A model generated the notes under the pieces. The model searched no databases and was not told the DNA's origin. It saw only the letters and a program-made list of their open reading frames with translations. Positions 10,489 through 20,960 of a stretch of DNA of 64,000 nt are shown here, one piece after another. The stretch's first letter is position 1; each line of letters begins with the position of its first letter. A program made the translations under genes and the position numbers. The stretch spans positions 1,240,001-1,304,000 of the forward strand of contig WJXW01000011.1 in assembly GCA_015832175.1 (NCBI GenBank), in the 5' to 3' direction. This stretch comes from Paraphaeosphaeria minitans (Eukaryota; Ascomycota; Dothideomycetes; Pleosporales; Didymosphaeriaceae).

Positions 10489-12700
10489 ATGAGAGCCATT
10501 GTCCTCTCGCCACGAGCTATCCACGCAGTACAACACAGCTGTTGTTCAGCTGCCTTGCCATACCGCGGCACCCACGCAACTGAGACGGCGCGCTCTCACC
10601 GCAATGCCTTTACCAACTGTACGCGGCGCTCTCTGAGCCATGCACCACGACGGTCCGGCGAACGGTCGCATCCGATCGCAGTAGACCCGACTATATATGC
10701 CCTGTCGACCGCCTCCGGAAGAGCAGCCATTGCTGTGATTCGCGTCTCTGGGCCTGCATGCAAGCGGGTATGAACACATTGCGCCCATAGCCATCGCGTT
10801 GCCTCCCCTGACTTAGTTGGCCAGGTCTATGAGCGTCTCTGTCCGTCCAAGCCGCTACCAGAACCACGCTCTGCGGCACTGCGCAAGCTCTACGCCCCCA
10901 ACGCCCCGCCGTCAACGTCGACCCTGCTTGACTCCGGCGCCCTCGTCCTGTACTTTCCTGCGCCCCACACCGTCACTGGGGACGACGTACTCGAATTGCA
11001 TGTGCACGGCGGACCTGCAATAGTACGCGCGGTGCTGGCTGCTATACCGCAATGTACCGAACCGCTAACGGGCGCGAACGAGGCCGTCGGCAGCATCAGA
11101 TACGCCGAGCCTGGCGAATTCACTCGGCGTGCCTTTGCGAACAACCGTATGGACCTCCCGCAGATCGAGTCGCTCGGCGAGACCCTCTCTGCGACGACTG
11201 AGCAGCAGCGCATGCTCTCGGTGCGTGGCACCACATCAACACTTGCTGCGCGTTACGAGCAATGGCGCCAGCTTTTGCTATACGCACGTGGAGAGCTGGA
11301 GGCTCTGATCGATTTCTCCGAGGACCAGCATTTTGACGAGTCCCCTGCGATGCTCTGCGCATCTGTGGCACGCCAGATCCAAACCCTATCCACGTTGATG
11401 GAGGCTCATGTGGCCAATGCTGTTCGGGGTGAGCTTTTGCGCAGCGGCATCAGCGTGGCACTCTTGGGGGCGCCGAATGCGGGGAAGAGCAGCCTGCTCA
11501 ATCGCATTGTTGGTCGCGAAGCTGCAATTGTTTCCCAAGAGGCAGGGACAACGAGGGATATCGTCGAAGTCGGAGTCGATCTGGGTGGCTGGCTTGTTAA
11601 GATCGGCGACATGGCTGGCTTGAGAAAGGCTGGTCTGGTGGGTGCAGACGTCGTAGGAGCCGTCGAGCAAGAAGGCATCAAGCGAGCCAAACAGCGTGCT
11701 CTCCAGTCTGACGTCCTGATAGTCGTTCAAGACGCCACCGCCGACGTGGACACTGAAGTTGCCGAAACCACCAAGCAGTGCGTGGAGCTCGGTGTCAACG
11801 TTGTTGTCGTCATCAACAAAGTCGACCAGTCAGACGATCCACGGCTGGTAGACGGCTGGAAAACCAGACTACGTGCTTCCCTCGGAATCCCCCTCGAGAA
11901 GATGTTCTTCGTCTCGTGTCGGGATGCAGAAGAACTCGCCCGTGAACATTCTTCCGATCCAGGCCACATACAGGTCTTTCTACAAGGCTTGCTGGGTACG
12001 TTTGCCGAGATGACAGCTGCACTCGTCCCTGAAGCAGATCCTGATCCATCAATCTGGCAGGAATCACTAGGCGCAACCGAGCGGCAGCGGGCCTTGCTTT
12101 CGGAATGCCTATCGCATCTTGGATCGTTCCTGGATGCTGTGCAGGATCCTTTGCAAGATCAAAGTAACCCTCAAGCACGCGACGACGAAGAGCCCGACTC
12201 AACTGACATTGTCGTTGCTGCAGAGTCGCTTCGTCTTGCTGCTGATACACTAGCCAGAATCACTGGACGCGGCGAAGACGGTGGCGTGGAGGAAGTCCTA
12301 GGCGTCGTGTTCGAAAAGTAAGTCAACCTGTTTCCTATCTCGGACATCAAAGGCGATGTCTCCAGCACGCTTCCACTACTATCACAGAGGCTGCTTGATC
12401 GGCCAACAGTAGATACCTCGACGTCTTACTATCAATGTTGGTAGCCTTGCTGCTCGCCCCAAGCACGCCTAACATCGTCTTTGCGAAGTCGCACGGGCGT
12501 CCGAGCCACTTCCGTTATAGTAGATCGTGAGACACTTATGGGTGCTGTTACGGCGCAGGCACGCACTATTTCCCGCCCTGCTGGAAGGAGCCTCGGCTCC
12601 ACATTTCGCGTGCCGTCGCCGCATGCTTGGGGATGATCATTGACGAGGGTCACCAAACGCTAACGTCTGTTATAACATCAGGTTCTGCGTTGGCAAATGA
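10489..12700 (+). CDS. MSS1: Mitochondrial tRNA modification GTPase (MnmE/TrmE family, Mss1)
   Basis: GTPase that, with MTO1-type FAD protein, modifies wobble U34 of mitochondrial tRNAs. Three exons (10489-10767, 10825-12317, 12682-12700) give 596 aa. The N terminus is rich in Arg, Ser and His, fitting a mitochondrial presequence, then the folate-binding domain begins at DPTIYALSTASGRAAIAVIRVSG. The G domain has P-loop GAPNAGKSS (about residue 308), switch TTRD, DMAG and NKVD. The family ends in FCIGK with an essential Cys; the long ORF stops just before this at GTAAGT, and the last 19-nt exon after a 364-nt intron supplies FCVGK and TGA. The start ATG 10489 is the first in frame. Divergent from MAK16. 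Confidence 0.93.
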
Positions 12701-13410
12701 AATGCACGCGATCTTCGCATCTCACAAAACGTACTTCCGAACGACAGACCTGGCGCACGCTTTTAGACGAATGGACTGAGCAGATTTCGCGAAATTACCA
12801 CCCGGGTATATGAGCTGGTCCTGGCGCAGCCTGCCGACCAACAGAGCAGACAAAGAAGCAGTCACAAAGGACGAGCTTGAAGGAAGAAAAGAAATCTTGA
12901 ATTGCAAAGCACAGAACGCCAGGACGAATCTAAGGAATTCCAGATAGCCGCCAGCGCTGCTCAATGAAGAGCGATATTCTCCCGTCTATGAAAACGCCGT
13001 CCCGATGCCTTCGTACGTCGAACCGTTCAGCCGTAGCCTGTAAATCCATGGACGGTATCCATCATGCCGTTGCCGTGCATCCGTTGTATCCATACTCCTA
13101 CGCTTAAATGCCGAGAAAACGCTCAAAACAAACGCGTTCCCCGATCGAAAATGCTCGCTATGCCGACAATACAAGTACAAGTGGTGAACAAAGGAATACA
13201 GATAGGAGAGTAATATACACAGCCGAAGCCAAGCGGAGGCAAGGCAACGCGCTGAGAGGTGGTGCTCTTAGCGCCATCGTTGGACGCGCTTCTTGCGGAG
13301 CGTCTTACTGGCCTGCGGAGGCCGGTGATAAGCCATGGTTGAGTGCTGTGGGTGTCGAAGCATGCTTCGAAATCCGCGGCAGGGTGCGAGTAGCGTTTGC
13401 CGCTGGAGGC
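12701..13410. other. Gene-poor region right of MSS1
   Basis: About 700 bp with no recognised gene. It should contain the MSS1 3' end and may be the downstream part of the transcript carrying the twin micro-ORFs. A small minus-strand ORF at about 13268-13363 (from MLRHPQHSTM, ending in RVQRWR) is the third AUG frame of that putative transcript and has no known relative. Confidence 0.4.
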
Positions 13411-13437
13411 TTAGTTGTAGCCACCGCGTCCGGCCAT
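13411..13437 (-). CDS. Micro-ORF 2: octapeptide MAGRGGYN
   Basis: ATG at 13437 opens an 8-codon frame ending in TAA. Its last six residues (GRGGYN) equal those of micro-ORF 1, while the shared four Gly/Arg codons all differ at third positions only and the Tyr and Asn codons and stop are identical. The start context is CCACAATGG, with A at -3. No AUG lies between the stop of micro-ORF 1 and this start (149 nt), so it is the second AUG of the putative transcript. Function unknown: it could be a translated peptide, a regulatory upstream ORF, or the visible part of a spliced gene. Confidence 0.4.
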   Translation of the reverse strand: MAGRGGYN

Positions 13438-13586
13438 TGTGGAGGTTGTGCTGGATGGTTGGATATTTGTGCTGGATGGTGTGGGGGTTGGTTGGTTGGT
13501 TGGGCGTGAAGACGAGGGTGTAGAATCGGCTTGGTGGTGGCCTCCAGAGTAGTTGACCTGGAGAATCCGAAAATTGCGTCGAAGCT

Positions 13587-13610
13587 TTAGTTGTATCCGC
13601 CACGACCCAT
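13587..13610 (-). CDS. Micro-ORF 1: heptapeptide MGRGGYN
   Basis: ATG at 13610 opens a 7-codon frame (MGRGGYN, TAA). On the minus strand there is no AUG anywhere between 13941 and this start, about 330 nt of CT/CA-rich leader-like sequence downstream of a TATATAAA box at 13963-13970. It would therefore be the first AUG of a transcript starting near 13.86-13.93 kb. The encoded peptide is repeated as micro-ORF 2. I do not recognise a family and no long main ORF follows on this strand. Confidence 0.4.
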   Translation of the reverse strand: MGRGGYN

Positions 13611-13962
13611 TGATGCGGTGATGTTGGTAACGTGGTATGTGTAGGAGTGAAAAGTGTGAACGTTGTGAGGTGGGTTCGGATGGGAGCTGGTGGCGAAGAT
13701 GGTCTTGATATTGCGGAAGGTGGTGATTGGCGATGTCGTGTATGTATGGGTAGTGTGAGCGTGACGACGTCGTATATGTATGTGTAGTGTGCAGTGGAAG
13801 TGTCGAGAAAAGTTGGATGTGATGACTGAAAGACAGACTCGAAGGTGATTATAAACGCAACGCTCGACAAGGGACGAAAGACCAACTAGGAAAGAGGCGT
13901 CTGGATTAGGCTTGTGACTGAAACTGAGCTGCCTTGGACCCCATGTGCCCTGCCAGGCTTCT

Positions 13963-13970
13963 TTTATATA
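13963..13970 (-). promoter_or_regulatory. TATA box upstream of the twin micro-ORFs
   Basis: On the minus strand the sequence reads TATATAAAAG, followed by CT-rich DNA (TTTCCTAGTTGGTCTTTCG) as in strong fungal core promoters. It lies about 350 nt upstream of micro-ORF 1. Confidence 0.45.
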
Positions 13971-14151
13971 CAAGCTACAGGAACGGGCGGGAAGCACCAA
14001 CGATGGGTTCGCGGGCTGGCAAGCCACGGTCAGGCATCTAGTCATCGACGACCCTGGCCCCTGCCACTCTGCACGCACCGCGACGGGCACTCGGACAGGG
14101 GCTTGGCTGCCGTTGTGCAGAGCTGGCTTAGTGGGAAGAAAAATGGGCGTC

Positions 14152-14182
14152 GTGGTGGTGGTGGTGGTGGTGGTGGTGGTGG
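14152..14182. repeat. GTG trinucleotide microsatellite
   Basis: About ten perfect GTG units. It codes for Val, Trp-free Gly or His runs in shadow frames, which explains several spurious ORFs there. Confidence 0.9.
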
Positions 14183-14266
14183 ACTTGAGCGCACTGATGC
14201 TCACGCCTATTCCTGGGTGCAAGGAGAACGTGGCAGCGGCAGGGATGGGGATGGGGCTGTGGCAGT

Positions 14267-14293
14267 GTAGGTAGTAGGTAGGTAGTAGGTAGG
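14267..14293. repeat. TAGG/GTAGGTA microsatellite
   Basis: Interrupted GTAGGTA repeats. The same TAGG-type unit recurs at 19668-19690, 40614-40627 and 42103-42117. Confidence 0.8.
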
Positions 14294-15704
14294 GACTGTA
14301 TAGGTACGGGGCAGGGATGTGGGAGCCGCACAGTCGCCCGCCACCTGCGCGCTGATGACCTTCGCAGCACCGGGCCCTGAGAGCGCATACCGCATGGGGA
14401 CCGAGTGCATCGTCCCTGGGCCAGCGTCGAGCGTGCTTGTTTGGTGGCAGAATGGCCGACCATGAGCGTCGTTGGTGGCAGAATGGCCGAATGCGAGTGT
14501 CGCTGTTGGCGGCTGGTGAACGGGTGGGAGCAGCAGGACCACCAGACCAACACCTGGCAGACACCAGACACCAGACACCAGACACCACCCGACGCGCACG
14601 CCAATTCGCTCGAGATGGCATCGCGAACGGGTCGGAATGCGTGGGGTGTCGACTCCAAGTCTTCCCTCTATTCACTCCGCAAGCGCGCTGCCCGTCGTGA
14701 TTCGCTGCACGCGCATATGCGAGTACAGTCATTCCCACACATCATCCACGCATCATCCACGAATCCACGCATCAGCACCCGTACGAACCGCGAACATCTA
14801 CCTAGACATCTACCTAGTCTAGGGACCGCTGAGATGGGCGACGTGCGGCGACGTTCAGCCACGCCGCCTCTTAGACTGGCTTTGCCGTCGTTTCCTTTGC
14901 TTCGTCACAAACGGGCCACGGACGCGCCGTCGACCCAGTCTCTACCTAACAGCCGACGGAATCGCGCATTCGAGGGCACTTCCAATTATCGCCGTGCGAC
15001 GCATTTGTCAAGATCGCGATGGGAGCCGGAGACGCAGGGGGTTACGCGGCCCAGGGAATCCGAACATGTGCGTAGCGCGTGCAATGATGGTCCATCAGTC
15101 GACTGGAGAGTACGAGTACATACCGTAGGTACGGTAGGTAGACACCATCTACCTAGCACGGTACGAGGTTGCAGCGGGCTGCCAGGAACACAACCTCCGC
15201 GACATGCCACAGCTCGGCGAATTGCCATGCTCCGAGTTGCAATTTCGGCCAACAGTGGGATACAGCGCAGGGCGGAGCTTTCCCTAGAGCAAGGCACCAA
15301 GCACGCCTTGCCCATACCATCCGCACGGCTACGGGACGTTGTACCCGAGTAGGTACCGTACACTGTTCGATAGAATGAGAGGAAACGCAGCTGGCCAGTA
15401 GCGATGCGTAGGGGCATCCTCAGCAGCCAAGTCGAAGGCGCCAGTGAAGCACTTCAGCTGTCAACGCCCGCCGCTTCGCCAGTGCGCAGTTGGTTTCAAC
15501 GGTACACTGTACAAGAATGGAAACGTGGCCGCTGCTAGGACACGGGCCCACAATGTTCCTGCTTCTTTGCGCAGCATTCCACACGATGAATGAAACGAGA
15601 GCTGCTGAACAAGCACCGACGCCTGGCATTTGCCCTTCACCGGTATCAAGGCGTATGGGAGGACTCTCTGTGCGAACGACGAGGCAGCGAACGCGAACAC
15701 ATGC

Positions 15705-15730
15705 CCGTGTCCGTGTCCGTGTCCGTGTCC
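15705..15730. repeat. CCGTGT hexanucleotide repeat
   Basis: Four copies of CCGTGT followed by CC. Non-coding as far as can be seen. Confidence 0.85.
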
Positions 15731-18700
15731 TGATACACACCCGTGGCTTGACACACACCCGTGGCTTCACGTTATGTGTCCGAGGTGAGCGCATTCGAGT
15801 GCACGGGCTCATTCCAACCACCATCCAATAAATCCTCGCATGTCCGTTTAGAACCGACGCTGCGACGGGGACCGGCACGAAGTCTTAATCCTTGAATTCC
15901 TTGAATTTCATGGGCGCGGGCGCGAGCAACAACAGGGGCCCGCATCATCAACCCTCCCTTTGGGACAGAAGACTGCGGACATTTACTCAGTCGCTCTCAC
16001 ATCATATTGACCACGAGTATTACGTCTGCAGAGCGCAATCGGCACCAGATCGTCCGCTGTCGGAATTGAGCCTCGTTCGTGCACACCCCATGCCACGAGC
16101 CTTGCGCATATTCCCCGCACCGACACAGTGGACGGTGTATCCATCAAGTCTATCTTTGGGCGCCTGTCGACTCCGAGAGCAAGGAAATGGTCCGCATCAA
16201 GACGAAACACAGCGCATTCCCCTGCGTTGCGCAAATGTTTGCTGCATTCTCGTGAGGACGAGAGCCCGAGGCAGTGGTTTATCGATTCGATATCGCAGTG
16301 CTTGGGAAAAGCAAGGCTGAAGCGAATCGATGCGACGAACAGCGTGTTGCAGGTAAATGTTTCGAAACACGTTCTGCTCCACAGCCGGAGGCGTGCTCCG
16401 ACGATGCTACCTCAATCGAGGCACAGTATACCGCTATCCAGTCAATCCCCTCCTGGCTGGCCCACGGCGCCATTGAACACCTCTGGCGCCGCGCTCTGAC
16501 TTCCACAGCCTGATATCTACTGTACCAAGGCTTCATCTGCAGGAACCAAGTAACCCATGACGCACATCCTCACCACGACCTCAGCTTGCGCTACCACACC
16601 GCATCCTAAAATAAGGTCCTACTCCGAGGCCACTAGACGTGATAGCCGCGCTTAGACCAGGGGGCACTACACTTGTAGGGCTGACGCTCTCAGGTTGGCT
16701 GTGCCGCCGTAATTATCTCTCAGCCATTCTCCGATTCACGTCAAGCGGCATCGATTGGCATACCACTTCAACCTGAATTTCTCTGATTCGTGGGTGCTAG
16801 GGTGAGGGCTTTTTTTTTGCGCATCTGGCTAACGCAAATAGGGCCTATTAGCTGCATTCTGCAAAAGGTGTGGTGTGGATGAGGGTTATTTTGGGTTCCA
16901 ACTGTATTCCGTTTTGGATCTCATCATCACGTCTGTCAGATACCCAGAGCTCACCTTGTTTGAAATCATCACGGACTACATCAAATCACAAAAAAACACA
17001 GTGACATGATGCAGAGCGCCCACGTAGCTCGCATACCATCATTAATCGGAAACACTTGACCTGCAAGCCGTCATCGTACCTCGTCATCTCGAGCCAACGC
17101 CTTTCGCCTGGCGCATCATCCAGTCACTTCCGCAATCCCCTCAATGTCCTTCACGCCCTCTCCTCCGGTAATTTGCTTTTTCTCTCTCCCGTCCAGTCAG
17201 CCCGCGTGCCGTTTTCGTTGCGTTGGCCGGAGTAAGTCGGATGTGCCGACGTGCCCGCGAGTTCGTATGCATCCCCGGGGCGGGTACAGCGCTAGACGTA
17301 GCCTTGCAGAGGCGGTTGGTTTGTTCGCGAACAGGTGTTCGATCCACCGCATCCGCCTGGAGCATCCGCCTGCGTGGACCTCGAGTGTGGCGCGCCCGGT
17401 TGCCTCCTGCACCAACGCTACTTATGGTAGACCAACTACAGTGCACGACGAAACGAGAAGAGAAATGCGAACATGGTGTGTAAGGTCACGTCTGCCTTTG
17501 TTCTCAAAAGTCCGAGGGTGTTGCCGTCAATGCGCGTTTTGAGTCAACCCACGACACGACGCAAGCATGAGTCGAAGAGGCAACGAATGGGTCCAAGGTG
17601 CAGAATATCCCGCGCTCGTCCCCCAAGCAGATAATGCACTCACGAGAATTGCGCCTCACCGGTATCGATGGCAAGGCACCATCTATCACGCGCCTCGTAT
17701 CCTCGCACTGCACCAACACTCTCTCCAGACGAGACGCGCCCTATCGCATCTCTCCACACTCTCCCGCAGACCCTGCATCCCCCATCCTTGCATCCCAGCA
17801 ATCTCCCAAAACCACCCACAGGGTCATTCGACCATTTTCGCAATATTTCACAGCGTAAAGAAAAGAAAACAGCGCATGGCCTCGTGACGCCTCCTCATCC
17901 CGCGGGATAGACATGGACCTACGAAGCAACGATGCGCAAAAGCGCGGAGCCTCCGAGTCGGCACTCGGCGTCCCAGGCACGGCTATTCGGAGCCTCGTCC
18001 GTCAGATGTAATCGCGGGGATCGGTGCTGTAGTGCCACCGATCTGCGAGGCTTTTCGGTCTTCCAGTACCCAGGAGTAGCCGAAGACAGCGGAAGACAAT
18101 AGTAGTTCGCTGGAGCCACGCACAAGGGCTGATATGCTATGGATAGATTAGAATAGCGCGTTATTCTGAAAGGAGCGGTGGAAGTGGGTGAAGGGCTATG
18201 CTTGCCACGTAGCAAGAAACGGCACGCAAGGCTCGGGGCCTCCGGTACTCGTACACTCATCTGAGTGTGTCTGTGCGAACTAGGATCCATCCTTCTGAGT
18301 GGAAGGGGACCAGGTGGCCTTGTCACGAGATGCTGGACGAATGAAGAAGCGGAATCCATCAGTGTCCGGTCCCGGCCAGGTAGGCGTTCCATTGAAGTGG
18401 TACAGGTAGTCAAGATTGGCAAATGCCCTGTTATTGAACTCGTTCTCCATCTTCAACCTTTGAAACGAGTACTCTGCCTACCTTTTGGATTTGACCTAAA
18501 GCCCTAGGCACAAAACGTCCGAATTTCCCTGGATGTGTATATCGAAATTAGATCCTGTCTTCGAGTAAACCCCCGTAGCTTTCCTGTATGCTTTATAACG
18601 GTATATTCTATGACCAACACTTTATAATTCCAACAATAGTGCACTCGGAGCAATGCAACTACCAGTAAGCCTTCAAAAGGTGTAGCTGTCCAAGACGCGA

Positions 18701-19667
18701 CAAACTGTCACGGATATTTCACAACCATAGAGGCTGTCACGAAGATGCACGCAACGGTGGCCTTCTTCTCGTTATTGCGCGCAAATCTGCACTTCGTAAT
18801 TCATCTAACTACATGGCCCGTTCCCGAAGTAGGTCTGATTACCACAGTGCTCGGTCCTCATCTCATAGCACTGCAACGGCCTGTCCCGAACCACATCGTC
18901 GTCCTTGTCCTATTTCGAACTACCTCCCCAGTCTTGCTCACTTCGCCTCCACAAAGTCGAGCGTTTCAGGCCTCTCTCTCCTCATTCAACACAAGCGCCT
19001 CCCGTTACACGCCGTTAGCGCAGCCGCAGCATTTGTTTCAAGCGCGACACTTGTACCACGGCTCTTCTAGTGTTTTAAGTGATAGTGTGTTCACAGTCAG
19101 GCCTTTGTACCTACCTCTGACTTCATACATCCGTGTTTCTTTGATACAAGCCGTAAAGTATGTGCAAGGAGGTACTGAACAAGCCCCTTTGCGATGAGGA
19201 TTCCTGACGATGACGACGATGACGTGACTCCAGTGACAGAAAGCCAATCCGTTGCCTGGGGCATAAAGCAACACAAAGCGCTGCAACACCTCGACCTCAA
19301 GCCTCACGCTGCACACGCAAAGTGGGTTCGCCACAGCGACAAGAGCCTCCGCAAAGCCACGGCAAAACATCTCCAACGGACCGCAACTCGCAACCACGAG
19401 CCCTTGTACCACGATGCCGGTTATTGTTAGGCATCCAGGTGGGATGAACGACCTTGGAGGATTCCAAGACACAGTCAGCCAACCAGCCACAGCCCTACGA
19501 TCCAAACAACAGCCAACGTGCAGCCGCTCGGGGTCCGGTGTCCGTACTCCCGGTAACAGGCGAGAGATAGGCAGCCGTCTGACTGCGCAATCGTGCAGCG
19601 AGGTAACGTCGCAGCTCATGAGACTTGGTTTAGACTTGTGCGATGGTGCTGTTTGCGACGCGAGTCA

Positions 19668-19690
19668 CCTAGGTAGGTAGGTAGGTAGGA
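19668..19690. repeat. TAGG tetranucleotide microsatellite
   Basis: CCTAGG followed by perfect TAGG units. It is not a telomeric repeat, which would be TTAGGG. Confidence 0.85.
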
Positions 19691-19782
19691 ATAACTAGGC
19701 GTTTGACCGGTCTCGCGAGAGATTACCTATCGTCATAATCGAGTTGCCTGGAGGAGGCCGGCATCATGTTCTGGAGAAAGAA

Positions 19783-19802
19783 AGAGAGAGAGAGAGAGAG
19801 AG
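19783..19802. repeat. GA dinucleotide microsatellite
   Basis: About ten GA units preceded by GAAAGAAA and followed by an A-rich run. Confidence 0.85.
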
Positions 19803-20019
19803 GAAAAAAGGGCGCATGTGGTGACGCAGCGTCACTGCTGCCACGGCGCGGTGTTTCGAGCAACGTAGGCCTTCGCCCGGGGACTGAGACTGAACGCGTG
19901 GAAGCATGTCATGCTTTCCATCATTGCTGCCTCGATTCGCCCACGTTTACGAGCTCCGGCCCTCCGTTCAATTCAGTTGCCTGGCACACGTCCTACACGT
20001 GACATCCTCCATCCTACAA

Positions 20020-20064
20020 CACGCAAAACACGCAAAACACGCAAAACACGCAAAACACGCAAAA
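20020..20064. repeat. 9-bp tandem repeat (CACGCAAAA), five copies
   Basis: Five perfect copies of CACGCAAAA. Shadow frames translate it as KHA or RKT repeats; no protein family is indicated. Confidence 0.9.
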
Positions 20065-20960
20065 CAAGTACTCCCTGCACATCAAAACGTGGCCGCACGC
20101 TCCATCTGTCTCATAGTGGCCTTCAAGAACGCACCCCGGTCTCTCGGAATGCCGTGGGCGACCGGGCTCCATGGTGTATGACCTTGGCCTTTCGGCCTTG
20201 TGCCCTTTGAGAGATCGCCAGGCGCCCTCGGCTGTCAGCTGCTGACATCCGACCTTCTGGAAGCATTCCAATTTGGGAAAGAGTAGAGTAGGAGAATGTG
20301 ATAGGCCGGTGAGGGTTTGAATATACTCCATGGGCGTTTGTGATAAATGCAAAGTGATGGTGGTAGGGCGTATATGCGCGCTGGTTGGTTGATAGGAGGC
20401 CGAACTGCGCAACTCGAATCGTCAAGAGCCTATGTAGCGACGCGAATGGGCGCGCCTGCTAGTTACTCCCCTGGCCTCTATTGCCAATTTCCTGGCCCCT
20501 TCGTTACTTCGCGTTGTACCCTCAACCGGCTTTGGCCCCGGACAGTGCCCCGGAAGCGGCTGAAAAGTGCGAAATGCGCCTTGCCGACAAATCTTGGGGA
20601 ACATTCTCGCTCTCTCTGGTCATTCGTTGATGGATTAAGTTGCGAATAGAACTAGTGACGACGGAAGATGAGGCGTTGGTGTTGATGTGGGGGTTGGGGG
20701 CGGCCATGGTCATCGGGCTTCTGTAACGACCACTATCAATAGCCATCCACGACCCCGATTGGCTTGCAGCTATCATCATGGCATACATAATCTGTCACCG
20801 AGCTACATGTATGAACCCATTGTACTGCGTGATACACAGAGCATCATCATCATTTGATCCGCAGAGTGATAAATTGAGACTATATGGCTTATAGGGCTCG
20901 AGTGAGCTGGTATCTATTTCGTGAAATCGTAAGGCGAGTATTGGTGACTCGATCCGACAG

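Larger units (their letters stand above)
13971..20960. other. 7-kb gene-poor stretch with microsatellites
   Basis: No open frame here shows a recognisable protein signal in either strand. Long frames, for example 14405-15352 (+) and 14128-14658 (-), are Arg/Ser/Pro/His-rich translations without family resemblance. Direct repeats occur: GGTGGCAGAATGGCCGA twice at about 14441-14490, CAGACAC repeats at about 14556-14586, and ACACACCCGTGGCTT twice at about 15734-15770. TAGG, GA, GTG and CCGTGT microsatellites are listed separately. Small frames at 18813-19070 (+), 19194-19430 (+) and 20522-20788 (-) start with ATG but I cannot support them. Confidence 0.45.

Noticed and set aside
13611..14738. 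383-codon minus-strand ORF that ends in MGRGGYN
   Set aside because: Upstream part crosses the GTG microsatellite and the TATA box and is CA-rich leader-like DNA; only the terminal micro-ORF has support.
14405..15352. 315-codon plus-strand ORF
   Set aside because: Arg/Ser/Thr-rich random-looking composition, no domain, overlapped by equally long ORFs on the other strand.
18813..19070. 85-codon plus-strand ORF starting MARSRSRSDYHSARSS
   Set aside because: Ser/Arg/His-rich, overlaps another open frame of similar quality, no recognisable domain.
19668..19690. Interstitial telomere repeat
   Set aside because: The unit is TAGG, not TTAGGG, and it recurs as a short microsatellite elsewhere.
20522..20788. 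88-codon minus-strand ORF starting MYAMMIAASQSG
   Set aside because: Begins with ATG and reads plausibly, but has no family resemblance, no promoter signal and no neighbouring exon; not enough to call.
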